NCBI GenBank assembly: GCA_963624415.1
Contig: CAVFPQ010000016.1
Span: 1-24,099 of the forward strand
Length of the DNA: 24,099 nt
Direction of reading: 5' to 3'
Source of the DNA: RUG806 sp963624415
Lineage (GTDB): Bacteria > Bacillota > Clostridia > Oscillospirales > Acutalibacteraceae
Shown here: in pieces, positions 1 through 7,764 of the stretch
Layout: each line of letters opens with the position of its first letter
Position numbering within the stretch: the first letter of the stretch is position 1
Position numbers and translations under genes: made by a program
Notes under the pieces: generated by a model
What the model saw: only the letters and a program-made list of their open reading frames with translations
Told to the model about the DNA's origin: nothing
The model's database searches: none

Positions 1-3
1 TTT

Positions 4-1371
4 TTACTTTCTGTCGTCAAGCGGCGTATATTCCGCGCATTTCTGCAGACTCTTGTATGCCGGACGCATAATTCTGCCGCTTGTGGAAATTTCTTCAAGA
101 CGGTGAGCGCACCATCCCGCGACACGAGCACATGCAAACATGGGAGTAAACAGATCCTGCGGAATGCCGAGCGTCTTATAAACAAGCCCCGAGTACAGGT
201 CAACGTTAGCGCACAGCGGCTTCTGATTGCCCTTTTCTTCAAGGAACACACGGGGTGTCACACGCTCGATTATGTCAAGCAGTGTCCACTCGTCATGCAG
301 TCCCTTTTCGGCTGTGAGTGCCTCGGCGTTGCGTTTGAGGATAACCGCTCTGGGGTCTGAGAGTGTATAGACCGCATGCCCCATGCCGTAGATAAGTCCC
401 GTGCCGTCGCCTGCCTGTTTGCGTACCATTTTGCGAAGATACGCTTCAACCTCTTCTTCGTCCGTAATGTCTTTTACGTGGGCTATAATATCATCGGTCA
501 TCTCGGCAACCTTTATGCTGGCGCCGCCGTGACGAAAGCCTTTAAGCGAACCGATACCGGCGGCAATAGCCGAATATGTATCCGTACCCGATGAAGTTAT
601 GCACCGTGTTGTGAATGTGGAATTGTTTCCGCCGCCGTGATCCGCGTGAAGCATAAGACACAGGTCAAGGAGCTTTGCCTCACGGTCTGTAAATGTCTTG
701 TCGGAACGTGTCGCGCGGAGAATTGTTTCAGCCGTTGAAAGCTCGGGCTTTATTGTGTGTATGTACATGCTCTTTTTGTAGAAATGACGGCGCTTTACCT
801 GATATGAATACGCCATAATCGACGGGAGCATTGCTATAAGTCTTACCGACTGTCTGAGAACGTTTTCGACGGATACATCATCGGGGTTCTCGTCATAAGC
901 GTAAAGAGCCATAACGGATGATGCCATTTTGTTCATGATATTGGGGGACGGAGCGTGCATTATGACATCCTCAATAAAGTCATAGGGCAGCTCACGGTTC
1001 GCCGTCAGAACATCATGGAATTTGTCAAGCTGTTCCTTTGTGGGCAGAGCACCGAAAAGAAGAAGATATACTATTTCTTCGTAGCCGAAGCGGTCGTCTG
1101 TTTTGCACCCGTCAACAAAATCGTATAAATCTATGCCTCTGTAACGCAAATGACCGTCTTTGGGAATTTTCTCTCCGTCGTCTATATAATAGCCTTCAAC
1201 CGAGCATATGCGTGTAATGCCTGCCATAACGCCTGTGTTGTCGGCGTTGCGAAGACCTCTTTTTATATTGAATTTTTCGAAGCATTCCGACGGAATAGAA
1301 GTGTTTTTCATAAACTGTTCGGCGTAATCCTTAAGAATTGCGTCGTCAAATGTGCTGTTAATAATGTCCAT
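4..1371 (-). CDS. gltA: Citrate synthase
   Basis: Condenses acetyl-CoA and oxaloacetate to citrate in the cytoplasm, the entry step to 2-oxoglutarate and glutamate. The 455-residue protein is full length and shows the three catalytic elements of the family: His245 in HADHGGGNN, His332 in GMGHAVY followed by SDPRA, and Asp391 in ANVDLYSG. The common GHRVY form is GHAVY here, which I believe is usual for the long clostridial citrate synthases; a 2-methylcitrate synthase role cannot be excluded by eye. The start is the ATG at 1371 behind a GGAGG site about 8 bases upstream, and a strong sigma-A promoter lies 30-60 bases further up. It stands alone: no other tricarboxylic-acid gene is in the window. 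Confidence 0.95.
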   Translation of the reverse strand: MDIINSTFDDAILKDYAEQFMKNTSIPSECFEKFNIKRGLRNADNTGVMAGITRICSVEGYYIDDGEKIPKDGHLRYRGIDLYDFVDGCKTDDRFGYEEIVYLLLFGALPTKEQLDKFHDVLTANRELPYDFIEDVIMHAPSPNIMNKMASSVMALYAYDENPDDVSVENVLRQSVRLIAMLPSIMAYSYQVKRRHFYKKSMYIHTIKPELSTAETILRATRSDKTFTDREAKLLDLCLMLHADHGGGNNSTFTTRCITSSGTDTYSAIAAGIGSLKGFRHGGASIKVAEMTDDIIAHVKDITDEEEVEAYLRKMVRKQAGDGTGLIYGMGHAVYTLSDPRAVILKRNAEALTAEKGLHDEWTLLDIIERVTPRVFLEEKGNQKPLCANVDLYSGLVYKTLGIPQDLFTPMFACARVAGWCAHRLEEISTSGRIMRPAYKSLQKCAEYTPLDDRK

Positions 1372-1402
1372 TGGTATTACCTCCGTTCGGATTTTATATT
1401 TT

Positions 1403-1431
1403 ATTATATTATATAATAAAACTTAAGTCAA
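1403..1431 (-). promoter_or_regulatory. Sigma-A promoter of citrate synthase
   Basis: On the minus strand TTGACT (1426-1431) and TATAAT (1403-1408) are separated by exactly 17 bases, a near-consensus housekeeping promoter. Transcription would start near 1396, giving a short leader of about 25 bases that contains the GGAGG site of gltA. No operator is evident. Confidence 0.8.
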
Positions 1432-1485
1432 CCGATATTATGCACAAAAATCTTCCTTCACCGCCTCCCCGCCCGCCCAAAACGC

Positions 1486-1519
1486 AAAAAAATCCGCCCT
1501 CAAATCAATCGAGAGCGGA
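1486..1519 (-). terminator. Rho-independent terminator of the dockerin-like gene
   Basis: Read on the minus strand, TCCGCTCTC pairs with GAGGGCGGA (9 bp including one G-U) around a 9-base loop, followed directly by seven T. It lies about 90 bases past the stop of the 1610-2545 gene and just before the gltA promoter, so it separates the two transcription units. Confidence 0.85.
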
Positions 1520-1567
1520 CATTTTACAATTATTCGATTTTATACGCCCTGAAATAAAGCCGCTATT

Positions 1568-1628
1568 CTGCGAAGCCTTATAATCTGAATCCGCAGGACT
1601 TCCGAAATGTTAATTGTTAATTAACTTC
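1568..1628 (-). repeat. Modular intergenic repeat, copy 1
   Basis: Minus-strand order: heptamer units of the type TTAACAA, then CGGAAGTCC-tgc-GGATTC (a partly decayed hairpin), then a GGCTTCGCAG box. The heptamer part overlaps the last codons and the stop of the 1610-2545 gene. The order matches the other copies at 7621-7690, 14954-15091, 20171-20325, 21840-22001 and 24015-24099. Confidence 0.7.
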
Positions 1629-2545
1629 GATATATCCACAACCTCATAATCCGCCGGCACACTAAAGTCACTCGTCGCCACGCATCTTGTGAAGTTCTTG
1701 AATGTCATACGGGACACAAGAACGCCGTCTGCGGTAGCATCGTCAATACGAACAAGCTTTTTGCCGTTTATGTACAGCTTGCGGACATATTTTGTGCCGT
1801 CCTGAATTTCATTGAAAGAATAAACCGTGCATTTTTTGCCGTCAACCGTCTCTTCGGATGTCGCAAATGCCTTGTCAAGACTCAGAGAAGTGCCGACAAT
1901 AAGTTCACGCAGAGAAGCAGCGAGATTTACGGAATCGGAGCCCATATCATCGGCACCCGCAACAAGAGCGACCTTGTCGTCATCTTCGCCCTCAACAAGA
2001 ATATTTATTTTGCCGTCGGCGAAAATAAGCCTCATATCGGTGACTTCCCCGAAATAGTCCGCTATGTCGGATTTGTCGACATCGATATCATCGCCCGACA
2101 TCATGCCGAGGAAGTTTCCGGACAGAGCCATTTTGTCACCGGTGAACGATACCGCGAATGCCATGGAATCACCGAGCTTGCCTGTGGCATCCGCCGCCGC
2201 TATTTCGACCTCCGTGGCAAAGTATCCGCTTGAAAAGACATCGTATTCTGTTTTGTGAATTTTGCCGTCGATTCCGTCGAGCTTTACGGCGATACGAAGA
2301 ACGCTTCTTGCATCGGATACGGAAATTTTGCCGTCATAATCGGTGTCGGCAAGGCTCAGTTCATCCGCCGTAAGACTGTCTTCTTTATCGAGCTTTACGG
2401 CAAGACGAAGAACAGTACGTGCATCGGATACGGAAATTTTTGCCGGATTCATTGCGGCAAATGTTGTGGGAACAGCCGCCGTAATAAGAGCGGCCGATGC
2501 GGCTGTGACAGCCATTGTGCGTTTAATACAATCGGAAATTTTCAT
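1610..2545 (-). CDS. Secreted protein with N-terminal dockerin-like module
   Basis: A 311-residue protein with a signal peptide (residues 1-31, ending TTFAA) followed by two dockerin-like repeats (about 34-91). The first, AKISVSDARTVLRLAVKLD, lacks the acidic calcium loop. The second keeps it (D67-T-D69-Y-D71-G) ahead of KISVSDARSVLRIAVKLD. Residues 95-311 look beta-rich and resemble LolA/LppX-type lipid carriers only vaguely; I do not assign a function. The start is the ATG at 2545 behind AGGGGG; a longer in-frame start upstream would have no signal peptide at its N-terminus and would overlap the preceding gene. The start lies 14 bases after the stop of the small membrane protein, so the two are probably co-transcribed. 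The last residues (LINN) and the stop are encoded by an intergenic repeat. Confidence 0.8.
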   Translation of the reverse strand: MKISDCIKRTMAVTAASAALITAAVPTTFAAMNPAKISVSDARTVLRLAVKLDKEDSLTADELSLADTDYDGKISVSDARSVLRIAVKLDGIDGKIHKTEYDVFSSGYFATEVEIAAADATGKLGDSMAFAVSFTGDKMALSGNFLGMMSGDDIDVDKSDIADYFGEVTDMRLIFADGKINILVEGEDDDKVALVAGADDMGSDSVNLAASLRELIVGTSLSLDKAFATSEETVDGKKCTVYSFNEIQDGTKYVRKLYINGKKLVRIDDATADGVLVSRMTFKNFTRCVATSDFSVPADYEVVDISKLINN

Positions 2546-2559
2546 ATTAATCCCCCTGT

Positions 2560-2775
2560 TTACTGTTTGTGATTTATTTTGAGGCATACGGCGTATATTA
2601 TGCCGCACACCGCAAGCACACCGACACCGACATATGACATGATATTTAGCATATCAAGCACATTTTCGGACAGACTGCCTGTGCCTTTGAACAGCACATA
2701 TCGGCTTATGACGGTTATGCCCGCTGATAATAGTATAAATATTCTGAAAATAAAGTCAAGTGTTTTGTTTTTCAA
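2560..2775 (-). CDS. Small two-helix membrane protein
   Basis: A 71-residue protein, family not recognised. Two hydrophobic segments are visible: about 8-28 (FIFRIFILLSAGITVIS) and 43-65 (IMSYVGVGVLAVCGIIYAVC), with short lysine-rich ends, suggesting a small hairpin in the cytoplasmic membrane. The apparent start is TTG at 2773-2775, preceded by AAGGGTGA, which is only a moderate ribosome site; no ATG fits better. It lies between the DUF2079 gene and the dockerin-like gene in the same direction, with a heptamer repeat just upstream. The reading frame is clean and the spacing operon-like, but this could still be a non-gene. Confidence 0.55.
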   Translation of the reverse strand: MKNKTLDFIFRIFILLSAGITVISRYVLFKGTGSLSENVLDMLNIMSYVGVGVLAVCGIIYAVCLKINHKQ

Positions 2776-2790
2776 AATAGGTCACCCTTT

Positions 2791-2819
2791 GGCAATCAGC
2801 AATTAGAAATGAGTGGTCA
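2791..2819. repeat. Heptamer tandem array at the DUF2079 stop codon
   Basis: Read on the minus strand the sequence divides into 7-base units TGACCAC, TCATTTC, TAATTGC, TGATTGC. The first unit begins with the TGA stop of the DUF2079 gene. No hairpin module follows here; the array occupies most of the 41-base gap before the next start codon. Confidence 0.6.
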
Positions 2820-4706
2820 GGTGCCGGCATTCTCCGGGATTGCGGGGGCGGTCTGTTCGATCCACTCGCCGGTTGCTTCGACAGTACCTGTTTTTTCGGA
2901 CGGCTGAAGAACTGTTATTACATTCTTGCCGTCACTGTTCTGTTCAACTCGGGTAACTTCATATCCGAGAGCTTCGTATTTTTCAAGGTAGGTCGAATAG
3001 TCAAATCTTGTATCAAAAATTACATAATCGAGAACCTCGCCGTCACGGGGCGTATGATAATATATCTCGTACAGCTCTTCCCTTTCGGAAAGCTTCGGGA
3101 TAAAGTACGTAGAGGCGCACACGGAGCTGTCTTCGGGAATGCTTTCGAGAACCTCGTTTATGATTTTGACATCCTCTCTGTTCGCTCTGTACTGCCCCAC
3201 GTAAGAAACAAATTCGGGATAGAACAGCCCCATGAACATAAAGAATGAACATACAACCGCCGCCACTGACATAACACGCTGAGTGGATGGCTTAAGCTGA
3301 GCAAGATTCATAATCGCAAGATAAGTTATGAACGCCGCGGAACCGAAGGCGTACTGAAAACGAATATCATACTGATAGGCATAAACGGTCATAAAGCTGA
3401 GCAGGAACGACGGCAATAAAAGCGTAAGTCTTGACACCTTTTTTGTGGCAAACGGCAGCAAAACGGTGGGGGCGAGAAGCTGAACAAGAAATTGCATTTT
3501 TTTGCCATAATCTCCGTGTTCGTCCTTAAACACCTGAGTAAAGACATACGCCGGATCGACAAGAATATTCTTAACGACTTCAAGAAGTCCGCCGTCTGAA
3601 GCGGTGATATAATTATCGTATCGAGAGGACATAACGCCGTTGCCGTATTTTGTCAGAAGATATGTCACAACGCCGAACCATACACCCGCCGCAAGAACGA
3701 GCGACAGCCCCGACAGATATTTTCTGCGGCTGAGAATTACAAAAATTCCGAAGAAAATAATATATACGGCGGCATCCTCTTTTACGGCAAGAGTAAGCAG
3801 GGTAAACACCGCAAGAAGGGCGTATTTTTCACGCTCAAACGCCCAGAAAACCCACAAAAGCAATGGGAACAAAAAGCAGTTTTCGTGCAGGTCATAGAGT
3901 GTTCCGCACGACACAACGGGCTGAAACAGCGTCATTACAACGACTGCCACACATTTTGAGTTTGACAGCTCATATTTTTTTGCTATGAGATACGCCGGAA
4001 CCGCGGCGGACGCCAGAACAAGAGTCTGCGAAATCTGCAGTGTCGCCGGTGACGGAAATATAAAATACAGCGGCAGAAGCACATAATAAATCGGAGAAAC
4101 ATGAATCGCGAAGTGCGACAGCAGCTTATCACGCTCAACGGTTGTAACAGGCGTAAAATGCTCTTTCATGTTATAGAACATCTGCGAGAATATACCGAAA
4201 TCATAGTTCGGCGCAAGATATGCAAGATATCTGCAAAGCCCGACCGCACCGACAATCACGACGAAAAACGCCACGGCGACTATAATCAGCGTATTGCGTT
4301 TTTTTGTCGAAAAGTCATTTTTGAAGCCGAGCATTCCGTTTTTCTCATAATAGAGAATCATTATAATCGCGAGCACGGTGAACAGCAGTGCCACATACAT
4401 ATCCGGTTTGCCCGATGACTGCATTATGACCGCCAAAGAGTAAACAAGAAAGGACAACGGCAGCATCACAATATCCGTTTTTTTATTTTTCAGCTTTATA
4501 AGACTGAGAACCGCAAAAATTATGACAAAGAGAACGGCAAAAACAATAAGCGAAACCGATTCATAATCCGACAGATTATAGTATGAACCGGCACCGACAA
4601 GCAGCAGAAACGATGTCAGACACCATGTCGCAAACAGCCGCATGATTATGCCGTCGATGGACGCATTTTCGATTTTCTCTGTAAATGCCCTTAGTTTTGA
4701 TAACAT
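2817..4706 (-). CDS. DUF2079 polytopic membrane protein
   Basis: A 629-residue integral membrane protein with about twelve hydrophobic segments and a soluble C-terminal tail (about 520-629). It carries the hallmarks of the DUF2079 family (PF09852): YDFGIFSQMFYN, HFAIHVSPIYYVLLP, the DLHENCFLFP stretch and AVKEDAAVY. Acidic residues in extracytoplasmic loops and the overall layout recall GT-C glycosyltransferases that use polyprenyl-linked sugars, but the family's substrate is unknown to me. The start is the ATG at 4706 behind GAGGA. A good promoter at 4908-4936 places three 66-bp repeats in its leader. The stop codon lies in a heptamer array. Confidence 0.85.
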   Translation of the reverse strand: MLSKLRAFTEKIENASIDGIIMRLFATWCLTSFLLLVGAGSYYNLSDYESVSLIVFAVLFVIIFAVLSLIKLKNKKTDIVMLPLSFLVYSLAVIMQSSGKPDMYVALLFTVLAIIMILYYEKNGMLGFKNDFSTKKRNTLIIVAVAFFVVIVGAVGLCRYLAYLAPNYDFGIFSQMFYNMKEHFTPVTTVERDKLLSHFAIHVSPIYYVLLPLYFIFPSPATLQISQTLVLASAAVPAYLIAKKYELSNSKCVAVVVMTLFQPVVSCGTLYDLHENCFLFPLLLWVFWAFEREKYALLAVFTLLTLAVKEDAAVYIIFFGIFVILSRRKYLSGLSLVLAAGVWFGVVTYLLTKYGNGVMSSRYDNYITASDGGLLEVVKNILVDPAYVFTQVFKDEHGDYGKKMQFLVQLLAPTVLLPFATKKVSRLTLLLPSFLLSFMTVYAYQYDIRFQYAFGSAAFITYLAIMNLAQLKPSTQRVMSVAAVVCSFFMFMGLFYPEFVSYVGQYRANREDVKIINEVLESIPEDSSVCASTYFIPKLSEREELYEIYYHTPRDGEVLDYVIFDTRFDYSTYLEKYEALGYEVTRVEQNSDGKNVITVLQPSEKTGTVEATGEWIEQTAPAIPENAGT

Positions 4707-4750
4707 TTTCTGTCCTCTTTCTTCATATGTAATTCAGTTGCCGGAAAATA

Positions 4751-4905
4751 AGGAAAGCACAGCGTGTCGTTGATTATATTTTTAATGCATAATGCATAAT
4801 GTATAATGCATAATTTCGGAAGACACTGCGTGTCTTGGATTATATTTTTAATGCAGAATGCATAATGTATAATGCAGAATTTCGGAAGACACTGCCGACT
4901 TTGTT
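4751..4905. repeat. Three tandem 66-bp repeat units
   Basis: Units begin with GGAA at 4752, 4818 and 4884, exactly 66 bases apart. Each full unit has a hairpin (in the middle unit AAGACAC-tgc-GTGTCTT, 4820-4836), then TGGATTATATTTTTA, then four heptamers of the type AATGCAT, AATGTAT or AATGCAG ending in AATTTC. The third unit has a decayed hairpin. Because 66 is divisible by three, an open frame runs through on the minus strand with a 22-residue periodicity; this is a product of the repeat, not a protein. Confidence 0.85.
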
Positions 4906-4907
4906 TT

Positions 4908-4936
4908 ATTATATTACACCCCACCCGTTAAATCAA
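4908..4936 (-). promoter_or_regulatory. Sigma-A promoter of the DUF2079 gene
   Basis: On the minus strand TTGATT (4931-4936) and TATAAT (4908-4913) are 17 bases apart. Transcription from about 4901 would make a leader of about 195 bases consisting almost entirely of the 66-bp repeat units before the ATG at 4706. Confidence 0.65.
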
Positions 4937-4940
4937 CCTT

Positions 4941-4980
4941 TATAAACGCCGCCGACTGCATGGGGGGAGCAATCGGCGGC
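4941..4980 (-). terminator. Possible terminator after the beta-propeller gene
   Basis: An 8-bp GC-rich stem, GCCGCCGA with TCGGCGGC (4948-4955 and 4973-4980), with a 17-base loop lies about 20 bases past the stop of the beta-propeller gene. On the minus strand it is followed by GTTTATAAA rather than a clean T run, so termination is plausible but not certain. Confidence 0.45.
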
Positions 4981-5001
4981 TGACGGGAGTAAATATGGAA
5001 A

Positions 5002-7038
5002 TCAGAATTTGTTTGTCTGAAGCTTTTCGCCTGTCTGTTTTGCGAATGACACAACTGTAAGAGCCCCGTAATATGTTGACACCGCATAGACCGTGTTTTC
5101 CGCAAAGGCAACACGACTGAAGTAATAATCTTCTGTCTGAATTTCATAGCGGTTCTTTTCGATTATCTTACCGTTTTCTACCGCTATTCTCAGAACACCG
5201 GTATAATTTTCGGAAGAGCCGTAAACACCTTCCGTCCCTGTGGTTTTATATTCGTATCTGTCATACGGTATCATAAAAGCGGAGCTGTCACTGTCCGACA
5301 CAAACGCTTTATATTCTGTATTGAAATACGCGTCATCGATTATCAGAGTGTCAATCTCTTTGGGATTTTCGGGATCTGAAACATCAAACAATGAGAGCTT
5401 TGCGGAATTGTCCGCTCCGTTATCATCGCCGCCTGTGCCGACTCCAAGCAGAAGATTTTCACCGACAGGATGAAGATATGATGAAAATCCGGGGATTTTA
5501 AGCTCGCCCTTTATTTCGGGGTTTTCGGGATCGGACAGGTCTATCACAAACAGAGGGTCTGTCTGATAGAATGTCACGACATATCCGGTGTCGCCCGAAA
5601 AGCGGACAGCCTTTATCTGTTCGTTGGGAGCTATGTTTCGAAGCATACTCTTTAATTGCAGATTTTTGTCCATAACATAAATTCTGTTATCGTCATCCGT
5701 TGTTGCGGCAACACGGACAAAACCGTTATATTCATCAATTGAAAATGTATTGAGCATACTGCCGAGCACAGAACATGAGGCTCTGTAAACGGGCTTGTCG
5801 GCTGTTATATCAAAAGCCGTAATATCCGTCTCGACGTGACAATAACGAAGTGAATCGTCATCGACATAGCGGGATGTGGCGACATACAGTGTTTCATCGG
5901 TGCAATAGACAGTATCGCCGCCGCCGAGAACGGAAATACTCTCGGATTTTGATACCGTGCCGTCTGCAATACTAATTTTCGACACAACAAGGAAGTTTTC
6001 GGGCGTATCGGCATTTGCTATAAAAATATCGTCGGACGGGATTTTTTCATCGGCAACAGCTTCACCGTTTTCGGAAGTGCCGACCGTGGGGATAATATCC
6101 TCGTTTAAATCATACCCCTCGGTATATTCCATTGTGACAAGCACAATTGTGTTGCCTATGGCTCTTGTTGAAACAAGACTGCCGTCCTGCAAAAATACGT
6201 TCTTTTCGACAGGGGACGATGGGTCTGTAAGGTCATAAACCGCAATTCCCGTACGTATTGTTTCTTCTGCGGTACACACAAATTCAACTATAAGAGTACT
6301 GCCGTTAATATATATGCCCGAAACATACGATGTAAGATATGCATAGCATCCCGAATATGAGTCATCGTAATACAGTTCAATGTCATCATCATCGGTCTGT
6401 GCTTTTTCACTCTTATAGGCTTTAAGCGGCTCAACTGTCGAGCAATTTTCGAGTGTGCCGTTTTCGCCGATACGCAGGATATAGACTTTATCATCATGCA
6501 CGGCGTATATAAATCTGCCGTCGGTTTTTACAATATCGGATTCGTCTATGCCGTCAACACGTGTGTTTGTTTTCGAGTAAGACGATGAAGCGTCGGAAGT
6601 ACTTGCGGCTTCAGTCGAAGCTTCATCCATATTCATATTATAAACGGCAATCTCATTTTTTGCCGTGCCGGAGCCTATCGGGGCAAAAACACTGCCGATT
6701 GAATTGATACCGTTTTCGAAGGTCTGCTTTTTTCGGTAGTCCTTCATTATCGACAGAAGATTATTATAGCTTTTTGCGGCGGCGGGCTTGCCCTCAACAA
6801 CCGTTATACCGGGATCGTACACACCGGCATCAAGCACAAATATTCCGCATATCGCAACACAGGCGGCAACGGCACAGGCGACAAACTTTTTTATAACGCC
6901 TCTTTTTGAGCTTTTTTGCTTTTTGCCGGAAACAAGATTTTCTATATTCCGAGGCGACAGGCTTTCGGGGAGAGGCTCCTCGGGAAACAATTTTTTCAGG
7001 CTGTCTGTCTGTTCTTTGAAATCATCTGTATTATTCAT
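5002..7038 (-). CDS. Membrane-anchored beta-propeller protein, partner of the ECF sigma factor
   Basis: A 678-residue protein with a short charged cytoplasmic N-terminus (1-50), one transmembrane helix (about 52-70), then a large outside domain of the Beta_propel family (PF09826). Family signatures are TNTRVDGIDESDIVKTDGRF and FSGDTGYVVTFYQTDPLFVIDLSDPENP, with DLSDPENPEI and DVSDPENPKEI strand repeats. The start is the ATG at 7038, seven bases behind GGAGGA; an in-frame start at 7056 has no ribosome site. The start overlaps the end of the sigma-factor gene (ATGAATAA), implying translational coupling. The layout, a cytoplasmic tail beneath a sensor-like outer domain, suggests a membrane anti-sigma factor; that role is inferred, as I see no zinc anti-sigma motif. 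Confidence 0.85.
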   Translation of the reverse strand: MNNTDDFKEQTDSLKKLFPEEPLPESLSPRNIENLVSGKKQKSSKRGVIKKFVACAVAACVAICGIFVLDAGVYDPGITVVEGKPAAAKSYNNLLSIMKDYRKKQTFENGINSIGSVFAPIGSGTAKNEIAVYNMNMDEASTEAASTSDASSSYSKTNTRVDGIDESDIVKTDGRFIYAVHDDKVYILRIGENGTLENCSTVEPLKAYKSEKAQTDDDDIELYYDDSYSGCYAYLTSYVSGIYINGSTLIVEFVCTAEETIRTGIAVYDLTDPSSPVEKNVFLQDGSLVSTRAIGNTIVLVTMEYTEGYDLNEDIIPTVGTSENGEAVADEKIPSDDIFIANADTPENFLVVSKISIADGTVSKSESISVLGGGDTVYCTDETLYVATSRYVDDDSLRYCHVETDITAFDITADKPVYRASCSVLGSMLNTFSIDEYNGFVRVAATTDDDNRIYVMDKNLQLKSMLRNIAPNEQIKAVRFSGDTGYVVTFYQTDPLFVIDLSDPENPEIKGELKIPGFSSYLHPVGENLLLGVGTGGDDNGADNSAKLSLFDVSDPENPKEIDTLIIDDAYFNTEYKAFVSDSDSSAFMIPYDRYEYKTTGTEGVYGSSENYTGVLRIAVENGKIIEKNRYEIQTEDYYFSRVAFAENTVYAVSTYYGALTVVSFAKQTGEKLQTNKF

Positions 7039-7561
7039 CTGTCTTTTCCTCCGCATTAAGAAGAGTTCTTAACTGTGACATGGCACGGGACAATCGTGAA
7101 CGAACCGTGCCGGGCTTTGATGATGTCATTTCGGCAATCTCTTTGCTTGTAAAGCCGGCGATAACCGAGAGAAGAACTATATTTCTGTCCTCCTCCGACA
7201 GCATTTCCATAATACAGTTAAGCTCGGTTTTCTGTTGAATATCATCGTTCGGAGCGGGAATATTTTCGTTTATTTCCTCCCCGGACATATTATTCCGAAA
7301 AACGAGAGATGTTTTGCATACGTTAGACAGAATTTTGAAAAACCACGACTTAAACGCAGACGGTTTCTTCAGGTTTTTTATGTTTGTCCACGCTTTAAGA
7401 CATGCCTCCTGCACGGCATCCTCGGCATCGTGCGGTTTTTTGAGATACCACAGCGCAAAGCGGTACGCGTCTGCCGCTATTTCACCGTATACCGAACCGA
7501 AGGCGTGCGCATCGCCCCGGGCAGAGAGCCTTACCTGTTTTTCAAAAGTCTTGTCGTCCAT
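7031..7561 (-). CDS. ECF-type sigma-70 family RNA polymerase sigma factor
   Basis: A 176-residue group IV sigma factor. Region 2 spans about 21-86, with the core-binding and -10 contacts around DAEDAVQEACLKAW and SAFKSWFFKILSNVC. Region 4.2 spans about 114-168, with the helix-turn-helix FTSKEIAEMTSSKPGTVRSRLSRA that reads the -35 element. It would direct RNA polymerase to a small stress or envelope regulon. The start is the ATG at 7561 behind AGGAG. The gene overlaps the beta-propeller gene by 8 bases. Upstream is a promoter of the type ECF sigma factors recognise (7591-7620), so it probably activates its own transcription. Confidence 0.93.
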   Translation of the reverse strand: MDDKTFEKQVRLSARGDAHAFGSVYGEIAADAYRFALWYLKKPHDAEDAVQEACLKAWTNIKNLKKPSAFKSWFFKILSNVCKTSLVFRNNMSGEEINENIPAPNDDIQQKTELNCIMEMLSEEDRNIVLLSVIAGFTSKEIAEMTSSKPGTVRSRLSRAMSQLRTLLNAEEKTDE

Positions 7562-7590
7562 AAATACAACTCCTGTTTTTCGTTCATCTA

Positions 7591-7620
7591 TTAGACAGAG
7601 AAAAAGGGGGAAGTGTTGCA
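7591..7620 (-). promoter_or_regulatory. Putative autoregulatory ECF promoter
   Basis: On the minus strand TGCAAC (7615-7620) and TGTC/GTCTAA (7591-7597) are about 17 bases apart, with a pyrimidine-rich spacer. This fits the AAC-type -35 and CGTC-like -10 elements of Firmicutes ECF sigma factors. It lies 30 bases before the sigma-factor start; no TTGACA/TATAAT pair is seen there. Confidence 0.55.
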
Positions 7621-7764
7621 GAATAATTCAAAATTCACAATTCATAATGTCGGAAGTCCCGCGGACTTGGTTTTATAAGCTTCGCAACACAATTGGCAAT
7701 TAGCAGTCAGCAATTGGCATTGAGTGGTCAGCGGTGCGTTTTTTCTTTCATTATTAATTGTTAA
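7621..7764. repeat. Modular intergenic repeat, copy between PII-like and sigma genes
   Basis: Plus-strand order: heptamer-like AT-rich units (AATTCAC, AATTCAT), hairpin AAGTCC-cgc-GGACTT (7654-7668), TTATAAGCTTCGCAA box, then a second heptamer array (AGCAGTC, AGCAATT, GGCATTG, AGTGGTC), and finally TTATTAATTGTTAATTA running into the stop codon of the PII-like gene at 7765. I see no coding sequence in this gap. Confidence 0.7.

Noticed and set aside
4751..4905. CRISPR-like array
   Set aside because: Units are contiguous near-identical repeats with internal heptamers, without unique spacers, and no cas genes are present.
4691..4924. Minus-strand frame encoding a repeated peptide (CIIHYALCIKNII)
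   Set aside because: The 22-residue period is exactly the 66-bp DNA repeat read through; it overlaps the DUF2079 start and is an artefact.
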